Shown in pieces: positions 48,803 to 57,877 of a DNA stretch of 64,000 nucleotides. A program made the translations under genes and the position numbers. Under the pieces are notes generated by a model that worked only from the letters and a program-made list of their open reading frames with translations, did not search any database and was not told the DNA's origin. How positions within the stretch are numbered: position 1 is the first letter of the stretch; the number at the start of each line of letters is the position of its first letter. The stretch spans positions 282,690 to 346,689 of the forward strand of contig NZ_MPHJ01000004.1 in NCBI RefSeq assembly GCF_001957125.1, written 5' to 3'. This stretch comes from Shewanella sp. UCD-KL12 (GTDB taxonomy: Bacteria > Pseudomonadota > Gammaproteobacteria > Enterobacterales > Shewanellaceae).

Positions 48803-50957
48803 TTTCGCCTCCATTCTCACTGGCATAAAGCATTTCAGTGACCAGTTCCGGGGTGACTGGAATAGACAATATCTTCAAGTTAGTAGCAGATTCAATTGCA
48901 GCAACATAGGCTGCAGCGCCACCATTGTGAGTCAACTCCCCGCCGCCTTTAGCCCCTTGAGGCCCAAAGTCATATGGGTTCTCAACAAAGTCACTGACAA
49001 TACTTGGCACATCCATCGCCGTAGGCACGATATAATCAGCCATGCTCTGCTGCGCAAAACCGCCTTGATCATTAAGTTCAAGCTTCTCGCAACTGCCGTA
49101 ACCTATGGCCTGTATCAGCCCGCCATCAATCTGGCCTTTAAACACCTTGGCATCGATTGCGTGGCCGATATCATAAACCGCCCAAAGCCCTAGGATTTCA
49201 CTTTGACCTGTCACTAGATCCAGCTCAAGTTCCACCACATTCACGCCATAGCTGGTCGCTTGGTAGGCATTACCTTGATAGGTTTCTTGATCCCATTGGT
49301 GATAATCTGGTTTTTTGTAAACTTGATCGAAGCGCTGAGCCTCTCCCTCAATCCAATTCGCCTTAAGCGCCTTAGCGGCTTTTTCAAGGAGGTAACCCAC
49401 GATCAAAATCGATCGTGACGCTGAGGTCGGCCCAGAATCTGGGACAGTATCGGTATCAGGCGTGGCCATATGTACACGTTCAAGTGAGAGTTCCAGCGCT
49501 TCAGCCACAATCTTACAAAATGTGAGGCTCAACCCCTGACCCATATCGACGTTAGATGCCAATATTTCAACATTACCTTGCTCATCTTTAATGATGGCCG
49601 TTTTAGCTTTAAGTAAGGAGTCTTCTAGATCCCCGGCAAAGCCGCATCCATGCTGAAATATTGAAAGGCCGATACCACGTCGTTTACCAAACTTATCATC
49701 GCCAATCTCGCCTTGCTTAGCGTAATGCGCCGCCTTCTCATAATAACCACTGAGTTCATTGGCGCGTGAGACTAACTTATCGAGAACGAGCTCGCCATAG
49801 ATCTCAGCCCCCGTTAAGGTTCTAGACTCTGTCGTGAGAAAATGAGCCTGTTTAAAGGCCACAGGATCTTGCCCTATCTCTTTAGCCACATGGCTCAAGT
49901 GGGTTTCGATAGCAAAACAGGTTTGCGGTGCACCAAAACCTCTAAATGCGCCATTTGGTACCGTGTTGGTTGCCCATGCAGTGCCAGATGCTCTCACATT
50001 AGGAATGTCATACACATTGGTACAGGTGGTCAATGAACGCTGCAGTACGATACCTGACAAACTAAAGTAAGCCCCTGAGTTGATATTTAACCTCAAGTCC
50101 ATCGCCACGATTTTGCCATGTTTATCGACACCCGTTCGATAGTTAAACTCAACGGGGTGGCGCTTAGTGGTAAACGCAATATCTTCAGTACGGTTAAAGG
50201 TGATACTGATAGGTTTTTGTAATCGCTCCACAGCAACTGCTAACGGCCCAGCTAACACATTAGGAAAATCCTCTTTCCCCCCAAAGCCGCCGCCAGTAGT
50301 ACATTGAATAACACGTACATCTTCATGGCCTAAAACATTCGCCACACAGCGATGTACATCCCACGGGCATTGCATTGACCCTTCAATGACAATTTTTCCC
50401 GCTTTGGGATAACCAATAAGACCCTGAGTTTCTAAGTAGAGGTGTTCTTGATAACTGGTAGAGCAGCGATCTTCAATAATAGTCACCGCCTGTTCAAAGC
50501 CTTTATCGATATCGCCCTTGAGCAGTTCGTGCTGGTCAAATATATTGTCGTCACCATGAATTGCGCCATCTTGGGCGAGTTGGGACTGAGAGATGGTGTA
50601 AGCAGGTGTAGAAGGTATATAACTAACTTTTATCTGACTGAGTAGGTCCTCTATAACCTCAGTATCTGGGCCTACTAAGAGATAGATAACTTGGCCTACG
50701 TAGTTAACCTCTTTCTCTGCAAACGCTGGCCAATCATCTGTAACAACAGGAAGTGAATTCTCCCCTGGAACATCACTTGCACTGAAGAGATGGTATCCAG
50801 AGGGGAATGTGGGGAGCTCTATATCATCAATCACACCACGGGAACATGAGGAGCGGAAAAACCGCCCCTCCAACTGTCCTTCGAAATGGCGATCGGCGAC
50901 ATACTCTGCGACTCCACAAGCTTCAGCTTGTTTGAATTGCGTATTTACCGTAACCAT
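48792..50957 (-). CDS. xdhA: Xanthine dehydrogenase molybdenum-binding subunit
   Basis: 721 aa. N-terminal a/b hammerhead domain (GVAEYVADRHFEGQLEGRF split at ADRHFEG), then the Mo-binding core: TGGGFGGKEDFPN, GAFRGFGAPQTCFA and the C-terminal GAKGGGELTHNGGAAA with the catalytic Glu. Usual length for a separate Mo subunit. Hydroxylates xanthine (or hypoxanthine) in the cytoplasm. The end overlaps the start of the truncated duplicate. Follows ssnA by 14 bases. Confidence 0.92.
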   Translation of the reverse strand: MVTVNTQFKQAEACGVAEYVADRHFEGQLEGRFFRSSCSRGVIDDIELPTFPSGYHLFSASDVPGENSLPVVTDDWPAFAEKEVNYVGQVIYLLVGPDTEVIEDLLSQIKVSYIPSTPAYTISQSQLAQDGAIHGDDNIFDQHELLKGDIDKGFEQAVTIIEDRCSTSYQEHLYLETQGLIGYPKAGKIVIEGSMQCPWDVHRCVANVLGHEDVRVIQCTTGGGFGGKEDFPNVLAGPLAVAVERLQKPISITFNRTEDIAFTTKRHPVEFNYRTGVDKHGKIVAMDLRLNINSGAYFSLSGIVLQRSLTTCTNVYDIPNVRASGTAWATNTVPNGAFRGFGAPQTCFAIETHLSHVAKEIGQDPVAFKQAHFLTTESRTLTGAEIYGELVLDKLVSRANELSGYYEKAAHYAKQGEIGDDKFGKRRGIGLSIFQHGCGFAGDLEDSLLKAKTAIIKDEQGNVEILASNVDMGQGLSLTFCKIVAEALELSLERVHMATPDTDTVPDSGPTSASRSILIVGYLLEKAAKALKANWIEGEAQRFDQVYKKPDYHQWDQETYQGNAYQATSYGVNVVELELDLVTGQSEILGLWAVYDIGHAIDAKVFKGQIDGGLIQAIGYGSCEKLELNDQGGFAQQSMADYIVPTAMDVPSIVSDFVENPYDFGPQGAKGGGELTHNGGAAAYVAAIESATNLKILSIPVTPELVTEMLYASENGGENGD

Positions 50958-50971
50958 AATCTAGTCTCAAT

Positions 50972-52300
50972 TTAGCTAAGTTTATCCATATTCCGCCAAA
51001 TTCTAGCGGCAACCTTTTGAGCTTCAGCATAGATAGGTGCTACATCAAATGGGAACGCTCTATCTTCATAGACAAAGTGCCCCTCTACCATCACACTGTT
51101 TACATTGCCGGCATTCATGCCAAAGGCAACATGCCCAGGTAGATTGTCAGCCACAAACGGGGTTGGACTCATGTAATCAAGAATTGTCAGATCGGCTTTG
51201 TTGCCAGCTTCTAAGCGGCCAAATTTAGCACCGAAGTTCCTTGCTAAGATCTCATTACCGTTCCACATACTTTTCAGGAAGCTATCAGGCCATAATGGAC
51301 CACCCGCATCTCTATGCTTAAAGTATGCAAACTTCAGCTCTTCAAACATGTCAGCACCAATACCATCGGTTCCTAATGCTACGTTCTTGAAACGCGCCAG
51401 TTTATGGTTATAACCCACGTTATTATTCATATTCGATCTTGCGTTATGTGCTAAGAAACCATCTTTAGCATTTAAAATCTCTACATCGCGATCGGAGAGG
51501 AACAAGCCATGAGCTAGCAAGGTTTTATTATTGATAAGCCCAAAGCTATCGAGGCGCTCAACAATGTCTTGCCCGTACAGGTGATGGCTATGACTGACAT
51601 CATAAAGATCTTCAGCAACATGAATATGGATACCACGGCCAGTACACTTAACCGCTTCACTCATCATTGCTAAGCCTTCATTGCTAACGGTGAATGGTGC
51701 ATGGGCACCAATATGCGCTTCAACAAGGTAGGGTTCATCTCCTGCTTTTTTAGCGGTGTCGATAAGGTTAGCGAAGTTAATATTCTCCTCTACCCCTAAA
51801 CGCATCTCTTCAAGGCCGCCGTTACGGTCTGTGGTTTCATAACAGGTCATGCCGCGCAAACCTGCTTTCATAAAGCCGTTGCGCAGTGTCTTGAGTGAGC
51901 CACCAATAAAGTGTGGTGAAGCATGATGATCAATAACCGATGAACAACCCGTTTTAATCGCTTCTAGCGAACAGATCAGGCCGCTGTAATACACCGCTTC
52001 CTCATCGAGGGCTTTATCCATCTTCCACCACAGATTTTTTAAGATGGAGATAAAATCAGGGCTTGGCTTAATATCAGCCATGATGCCGCGAGCAAGTCCC
52101 GAGTAAAAGTGATTGTGTGAACACACAATGCCCGGCATGACTAACTTACCTTTCATCTCTTTCACTGTAGCATTAGGGTATTTTTGAGATAGATTCTCAC
52201 CCACCTCTTTAATCACAGTCCCATCGATAACAATATCGACGCTCTCCTTGATAAAGCCAGGCTCAAATTGAACCGCTGTAGCATTTTTAAGTAAAATCAT
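50972..52300 (-). CDS. ssnA: Amidohydrolase SsnA
   Basis: 442 aa metal-dependent hydrolase of the guanine deaminase/chlorohydrolase group. Metal ligands: CSHNHFYSGLARG (His-x-His), HIHVAEDLYD and LGTDGIGADM. The E. coli homologue SsnA is in the same gene set next to ygfK; its substrate is not established. It lies 9 bp after ygfK and 14 bp before the Mo subunit, so it belongs to the same operon. Confidence 0.92.
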   Translation of the reverse strand: MILLKNATAVQFEPGFIKESVDIVIDGTVIKEVGENLSQKYPNATVKEMKGKLVMPGIVCSHNHFYSGLARGIMADIKPSPDFISILKNLWWKMDKALDEEAVYYSGLICSLEAIKTGCSSVIDHHASPHFIGGSLKTLRNGFMKAGLRGMTCYETTDRNGGLEEMRLGVEENINFANLIDTAKKAGDEPYLVEAHIGAHAPFTVSNEGLAMMSEAVKCTGRGIHIHVAEDLYDVSHSHHLYGQDIVERLDSFGLINNKTLLAHGLFLSDRDVEILNAKDGFLAHNARSNMNNNVGYNHKLARFKNVALGTDGIGADMFEELKFAYFKHRDAGGPLWPDSFLKSMWNGNEILARNFGAKFGRLEAGNKADLTILDYMSPTPFVADNLPGHVAFGMNAGNVNSVMVEGHFVYEDRAFPFDVAPIYAEAQKVAARIWRNMDKLS

Positions 52301-52309
52301 TTGAAACTC

Positions 52310-55300
52310 CTAAAGTTCAACTTGACCAAGAAGGTAGCTGTGGTGCTTAACGACAAAGTTAATCATCTTCGCTTCTGCTGCTAGCGACTCAGGCAACTCA
52401 ACTTCGCCCTTATTGCTTAACGTCGCGCTATAGCTCTCACCCGCTTTTCTGATGGCTACATCGTTACCATCAACATAGAAACCTGAGTTTTTACTGTTTT
52501 TAAAGTCATCGGCTAAGTTATAGATAGTGAACTTGTCTTGGTAAGGCTTACCCTGCCATGGACAGAACTGAGCACAGTTACCACATTCATTACAGTAAGC
52601 ATCGATATGCAGTACCTGGAATTTATCTTTGAAACCAGGAATAGGCAGTGAGATATTGGCGCGGTTTGGACAAACATCAACACACTTACTACACACGTAT
52701 GAGCACTCTAGGCAACGCTTAGCTTCCTGCTCAACAAAACCATCTTTATCATCAGCACTGGCAATAAGTTGAACTTGGATTTCACCTTTGCGGCTATATA
52801 GCTCATCAACATCAACATTAGAGGTAACTGTTAGCTGCTCATCGGCAATGGCCATCTTATTAAGAATTGATGATGCAGCTTTTCTACCACCAGATACGGC
52901 AGACACAATCGATGATGGGCCAGTGTGAGCATCACCTATGAGGTAAACGTTCTCAATGCCTGTCTCGCCAGTCTCTTTTTCAACAACTGGCCAACCATCT
53001 TCACCCATTGGAATGCCGATACGGCTAAGGACTTCGCAGTTACTCTGCTCACCCACGGCAGTGATCAAGGCATCAACATCAAGCTCAACGGTCTTGTCAG
53101 TTGCAACTGGGCGGCGACGACCTTTAGCATCAACCTCACCGAGCTCCATAACACGGGCAGTTAACTTGCCATTGCTATCGAACGCTTCAGGATTGGTAAG
53201 GAACATAAACTCAACGCCATCTTCTACGGCTTCTTCATACTCCTCTTTATAGGCAGGCATCTCAGCAATCGTACGACGGTAAAGTACGGTCACCTTGTCT
53301 ACGCCATCAACTTTCAGTGCAGCGCGCGCACTGTCCATTGCAGTATTACCCGCACCAACAACTGCCACATGCTTACCTAGCGGCGCATCTGAGTGCTTGT
53401 ACTCACCTTTGTTAAACTGAGAAAGGAACTCCAGCGACTTATAGATGTTAGTGTTGTCACCATCAAGTTTGATAGGGTTGCCTTTATCGGCGCCTATCCC
53501 AAGGCAGATATACTTAAAGCCACTGGCATTTAGCACATCTATGGTTAGGTTTTCATCACAACCGTACTCGATATTGACCCCATGTGAAGTGACAAACTCA
53601 ATATCATGCTCAATCGCTTCTGCAGGAATTCTGAAATGTGGAATGATGTTCTTAACCACACCACCCGCATTCGCTTCTTTCTCGAAAATAGTGACGGGAT
53701 GACCGGCTTTGGCCATAAAGAAAGCTGCAGAAAGGCCTGCAGGGCCTGCACCTAACACAGCAACTGGGTGCTTATTGGTATCAAGCTTAGGTTGATGCCA
53801 CTTGGCTTTGTAATCATCCCAGCCTTTTTCCAGTGCCACTTTCTTCATCTCACGGATGTTCAGGGCGCCTTCATAATCACGGCGAGTACAGTTGTACTGA
53901 CACTGATGATCACAGATATGGCCAGTGATTGATGGCAAAGCATTACGTGCATAGATAAGCTCTAGGGCTTCGGTATACTTTTTCTCACCCATTAAGCGGA
54001 TATATTCAGGGATATCCTGACTAATTGGACAAGCCGTCACACAAGGTGCAACTGAACAATCTGAGATAGGTAGCGCCTTCTCTACTGTGATCTCTTCAGG
54101 TCCGCGCCACTCTTTTTGGGTGTAATCTGCAACTAGCGACTTTTCAGCAAGCGCTTCAAGCTTAACTAAGTCAACCTTGTTCATCTCCCAAGCTGGGCTA
54201 TTTTCAAGGGCTTCGGCACAATCTGCCAATCTAAGGTAACCACCAGGCTTGAGCAGATCGGTTGCCATGGTAATTGGGCGAATACCCGTCTCAAAGATCT
54301 CTTGAATGTTGAACTTACTCGCGCCACCTGAATATGAGATAGGTAACTCACCATCAAACTCACGAGATAGCTCTAATGCCACATTGATTGATAATGGGAA
54401 CAGCGCTCGACCAGACATATACATCTCTTTATCTGGCAAACGACCTTTCTTGTTCAATGTGCCTAATGTATTCGTTAGCTTAACGCCAAAGCCGATACCT
54501 TTCTCTGCGCCGAGTGCTCTTAGACGATGCAACATAGCTTTTGCGTCAGGTAACTGCAGATCATGGCTAAATGACTCTTCACTGAGTGCAACATGGGTGA
54601 AGCCCGCATTATCTAAAATCTCACGTACTCGCTTAAACCCTAATAGTGTTGGGTTGAGCTTGACGAAGGTATTGATATTTTTGTCTTCAATCATGTACTG
54701 ACAGATTTTTTCAATCTCTTTTGGTGGACAGCCATGCATGGTTGAGAGTGTCACACCTTGAGTCAGTTGTGGTGAAACTTTTTCACACAAATGCTTCATA
54801 CGCATCACTGGAATTTCGATGCCAAACTTATTAGTGAACTCAGATTGTGAGATAAATGATTCTAGTTCAGACAGATAGCGTTTAAAATCTTGATGCTTAC
54901 TGCTGTCTAACATGTCATGAATATATTTCTGCATAGGTTCAGTTTGAATACCGGCTAGGTCATAGCCAACACTCATGTTGAACACAAATGAGCGGTCTCC
55001 GCCATTGGTTACTGGCTGGAACACCTCCTCAAGTAGATGCAGAGCAATCCAGGCTTTTAGATACTCATCATAGGCTTTAATGAGGGTAAATTCTGTGGAC
55101 CACTCAGTATTAAAACACTCATCTTCGGCATCAATACAGGGCTTAGCGATCTCTAACGTATCAAGCTTCTGGACTGTTTTTAGCTCCATAAAGCGACCGC
55201 CTGCCAACCAAGAACAGATGATGTTTTGTGCTAGCTGTGTATGTGGGCCTGCAGCAGGTCCCACTGGGGTTTCACAGTTTTCACCCCAAACGTCGAGGTT

Positions 55301-55426
55301 TTTATTCGCTTGCTTTTTATAAAATTGTTTTGCTGGAATACCGAAGATTGAACCACTCTCTTTGTACTCGCTAAACATGCGAGTTAGTAGCTCTGTAAAT
55401 GGAACAGGACGCATGATATCACTCAT
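52310..55426 (-). CDS. ygfK: YgfK, Fe-S/flavin oxidoreductase ('putative selenate reductase' family)
   Basis: 1038 aa, collinear with E. coli YgfK (1032 aa). N-terminal dihydroorotate-dehydrogenase-like barrel (PVGPAAGPHTQLAQN, STMHGCPPKEIE), a GltD-like middle with two Fe-S motifs (CSVAPCVTACP, CDHQCQYNCTR), FAD motif GAGPAGLSAAFF and NADPH motif GAGNTAMDSAR, and C-terminal ferredoxin clusters (CLECSYVCSKCVDVCP, CNECGNCAQFCP). Likely moves electrons for the molybdenum hydroxylases; the selenate-reductase name is historical. First gene of ygfK-ssnA-xdh. Confidence 0.94.
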   Translation of the reverse strand: MSDIMRPVPFTELLTRMFSEYKESGSIFGIPAKQFYKKQANKNLDVWGENCETPVGPAAGPHTQLAQNIICSWLAGGRFMELKTVQKLDTLEIAKPCIDAEDECFNTEWSTEFTLIKAYDEYLKAWIALHLLEEVFQPVTNGGDRSFVFNMSVGYDLAGIQTEPMQKYIHDMLDSSKHQDFKRYLSELESFISQSEFTNKFGIEIPVMRMKHLCEKVSPQLTQGVTLSTMHGCPPKEIEKICQYMIEDKNINTFVKLNPTLLGFKRVREILDNAGFTHVALSEESFSHDLQLPDAKAMLHRLRALGAEKGIGFGVKLTNTLGTLNKKGRLPDKEMYMSGRALFPLSINVALELSREFDGELPISYSGGASKFNIQEIFETGIRPITMATDLLKPGGYLRLADCAEALENSPAWEMNKVDLVKLEALAEKSLVADYTQKEWRGPEEITVEKALPISDCSVAPCVTACPISQDIPEYIRLMGEKKYTEALELIYARNALPSITGHICDHQCQYNCTRRDYEGALNIREMKKVALEKGWDDYKAKWHQPKLDTNKHPVAVLGAGPAGLSAAFFMAKAGHPVTIFEKEANAGGVVKNIIPHFRIPAEAIEHDIEFVTSHGVNIEYGCDENLTIDVLNASGFKYICLGIGADKGNPIKLDGDNTNIYKSLEFLSQFNKGEYKHSDAPLGKHVAVVGAGNTAMDSARAALKVDGVDKVTVLYRRTIAEMPAYKEEYEEAVEDGVEFMFLTNPEAFDSNGKLTARVMELGEVDAKGRRRPVATDKTVELDVDALITAVGEQSNCEVLSRIGIPMGEDGWPVVEKETGETGIENVYLIGDAHTGPSSIVSAVSGGRKAASSILNKMAIADEQLTVTSNVDVDELYSRKGEIQVQLIASADDKDGFVEQEAKRCLECSYVCSKCVDVCPNRANISLPIPGFKDKFQVLHIDAYCNECGNCAQFCPWQGKPYQDKFTIYNLADDFKNSKNSGFYVDGNDVAIRKAGESYSATLSNKGEVELPESLAAEAKMINFVVKHHSYLLGQVEL

Positions 55427-55726
55427 TAAAAAACTCCTTGATGCTCTATTTTTGTTATTAAGAGACCAAACATTTCGTCAAGCAATGTAGACGGCTCTAA
55501 CTGTTGTAAAGATGGAATCAAACATATTCGTTACCGCTATAAGGGCAACTAATGAGCCAAGCTTTGAAAAGTGACTTACCATTGGAGAAATACGTGATCT
55601 AGCTCAAATTAATGGTTCAAACGAGCCAATCTGCCTGTGTGCAAACCGATAAAATGCTGGGAATAGGAATCACTCTCAAATGGTTTTTTAGTGGTTTATC
55701 AATATCCTTCTATCAATATAAGAATC

Positions 55727-55743
55727 TTTATCAAATTGATAAA
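55727..55743. promoter_or_regulatory. Palindrome TTTATCAA-A-TTGATAAA upstream of ygfK
   Basis: Perfect 8-bp arms around one base, sharing TATCAA-N-TTGATA with the site upstream of ygfM. Two half-sites TATCAATAT lie just before it (55697-55720). The gap 55427-56004 otherwise has no supported gene; no convincing sigma-54 (GG-N10-GC) promoter was found. Confidence 0.45.
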
Positions 55744-56004
55744 AAGTGACTATTAGAACGAGAATAAGTGTAAAAACTAAAGCCAGCGCTAAACACTTTG
55801 CCCTAAGCATGAGCCCTATATACACGCTCAAAATATTAGTCACTCAAACAAGAGAGGAACTTGGAATAAGAAAATGTGATGGATAAATTGAAGCTATGGA
55901 TCGATTGAAGGAGTTTTCAGTACTCAGCACGCTAAGCGGCTAACGCACAAATGGTCAGAGCTAGTAGCCAGTAGACAGTAGCCTGCACGGGGGAACGCGC
56001 GTGG

Positions 56005-56619
56005 CTAATTAGAACTTTGTAATAAAAGTTGCTGATACGCCTCTGGTGTATCGACATCTAAAAGCAGGGATTCATCTTCAAGGTGCAAGTACTTAACCTG
56101 AGATTGCATTAATATCTTACGTAAGCTGCCTGTTTGTTCACTATTAACAATCGATGGGATCAGTGTTTTTGGCAGTAACACAGGGTGACCTGTCTGTTCT
56201 TGGTTGCCAGGAAACAAGCTATAGTCACCACGTTGTTGCCAACAAGCGCGATAAATTTCGGTTTTGATACACGGCATATCACCATGAGCGATAAAAAAAT
56301 GCTCACTCTTAACTGACGCTAGCCCAACTTTTATCGAGCTAAGCATGCCATCTTCAAAATTTGAGTTAACGACCACTGTGACATTTGGGTGTCCCTGAAA
56401 GCCCTTAACAAGCTCATCGGCGCGAAAGCCGGCCACTAAAATCACCCTAGAGCAAAACTTAAGTGCATTTTCAATACTTTGAGCCAATATGGTTTGATTG
56501 TTAAATGGTAGCATCATCTTCCACTGCCCCATACGTGAAGACAGACCCGCGGCAGGCATAATGCAATCAATCTCTTTAACTTGAGCTTTATCCTGTATCA
56601 ACTCAGCAGTTGGCATCAT
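56005..56619 (-). CDS. mocA: Molybdenum cofactor nucleotidyltransferase (MocA-like)
   Basis: 204 aa from ATG 56619 (AAGGA 6 bases upstream), shorter than the open frame. NTP-transferase motif PAAGLSSRMGQWKMMLPF, then AHGDMPC (metal site) and GHPVLLP. MocA adds CMP to molybdopterin to give the cytosine dinucleotide cofactor of xanthine-dehydrogenase-type enzymes. In E. coli the linked homologue is ygfJ/mocA. Divergent from yqeC with a 51-bp gap. Confidence 0.87.
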   Translation of the reverse strand: MMPTAELIQDKAQVKEIDCIMPAAGLSSRMGQWKMMLPFNNQTILAQSIENALKFCSRVILVAGFRADELVKGFQGHPNVTVVVNSNFEDGMLSSIKVGLASVKSEHFFIAHGDMPCIKTEIYRACWQQRGDYSLFPGNQEQTGHPVLLPKTLIPSIVNSEQTGSLRKILMQSQVKYLHLEDESLLLDVDTPEAYQQLLLQSSN

Positions 56620-56670
56620 TCTTGTTCCTTTTTTATTTGCCACTTATCATTTTGCGGAGCTTGATACTTT

Positions 56671-57855
56671 ATGCTGCTTGATCTCTTACTGCAACATAAG
56701 CCTAAGCAAGACGTTATATCAGACAATAAGCCTGCATATACTGCTACCAGATTTGATAACAGTAAAAAATCAGAGTGCCGATTAATCGCACTTGTAGGAG
56801 GCGGGGGTAAAACAAGTTGCGCATTCACCTTAGGCGAACAGGCCAAACAGGCAGGGCTCAGGGTGCTTATCACCACGACAACAAAGATGTACCGCCCTTC
56901 ATTAAGTCAATGCGATGAGATGTTTGATTTGTCATCTACCACCTACAGCAGCACTGATGTTCAGGCCTCCTGTGTTAGTGCTCGTCTTAATCCAGATCAA
57001 GCGGCCAGCAATGCCACTAACAATAACTCTGCCAGTGATACCTATGATAAAAATGATAGCCCTGACTATCATAGTGATACTCATGATAGCGGCGCTGCTT
57101 ACTATGTCTGTATAGGGACAGAAGCTCCCTTTTTGAGGCAGTATGCGCACGATCACAGTTTAAGAAAAAGCTCGGGAATCGGCTCTGAAAAGGACTCTGA
57201 AAAGTACTCTGAAAAAATCACTCCACTCGATTCACCGTTTTACATCCCAACAAAACTCGCACTCACGAGTCCTAAATTAATTTTTGCCTACCATGGCTTA
57301 GCCAACAGTCTTGATAACTCAGCACAAACAACAGGTCAAACGCCACCACAAACACCGGTCAAAACTAAGGTGCAGGGACTCTCAATAGCTCAAGTGAATG
57401 CCATTAAAGCGTCAGGTCAATTTGATATCATATTCGTTGAAGCTGATGGCGCAAGATCCCGCCCAATTAAAGCCCCTTCTAGGCATGAGCCTTGCATTCC
57501 TACAGATGTTGATACCGTCATCGCTGTAACAGGCTGTGAAGTGATAAATAAGCCCATCATTGCCGACAATATTCATCGATGGCGTGAGTTTTCACAGATC
57601 ACCGCAACTAAAGCAAGCGATCTGTTAGATCAACAGGTGTTAGGGCAGTTAATTGCTCACCCAGAGGGCATGTTTAAACACACACCAACTGGTAGCCGGC
57701 GTATTTGGTTGATCAATAAGATCGACCTCGCCACTCATTATTCAGATATTGCAGCCTTAGCCAGTGCGCTTTTAGCTCAGCATGGCTCACTCACAGGGAT
57801 CTGTTTAGCCAGTATGCATTCAGCAGAGCCCATTTACGATCTGCATTTACGTTAG
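56671..57855 (+). CDS. yqeC: YqeC, selenium-dependent hydroxylase accessory protein
   Basis: 394 aa. P-loop ALVGGGGKTSCAF (Gly43-Thr48), TTTTKMY, FVEADGARSRPIKAP and LINKIDLA are typical of YqeC. It is longer than usual because of low-complexity sequence at about residues 105-145 (Asn/Ser/Asp/His-rich) and 165-180. The YqeC/YqeB pair occurs with selenium-dependent molybdenum hydroxylases and selD in comparative genomics (Haft and Self). Biochemical role unproved. 22 bp before yqeB. Confidence 0.88.
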   Translation: MLLDLLLQHKPKQDVISDNKPAYTATRFDNSKKSECRLIALVGGGGKTSCAFTLGEQAKQAGLRVLITTTTKMYRPSLSQCDEMFDLSSTTYSSTDVQASCVSARLNPDQAASNATNNNSASDTYDKNDSPDYHSDTHDSGAAYYVCIGTEAPFLRQYAHDHSLRKSSGIGSEKDSEKYSEKITPLDSPFYIPTKLALTSPKLIFAYHGLANSLDNSAQTTGQTPPQTPVKTKVQGLSIAQVNAIKASGQFDIIFVEADGARSRPIKAPSRHEPCIPTDVDTVIAVTGCEVINKPIIADNIHRWREFSQITATKASDLLDQQVLGQLIAHPEGMFKHTPTGSRRIWLINKIDLATHYSDIAALASALLAQHGSLTGICLASMHSAEPIYDLHLR

Positions 57856-57877
57856 ATAGCTTATACAAGGTTCGAAT

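Noticed and set aside
41634..52300. In-frame TGA selenocysteine codons in the hydroxylase genes
   Set aside because: All these frames are uninterrupted; selenium, if used, would be in the labile cofactor, not selenocysteine.
55427..56004. Sigma-54 promoter upstream of ygfK
   Set aside because: No GG-N10-GC element with good flanks was found on the minus strand.
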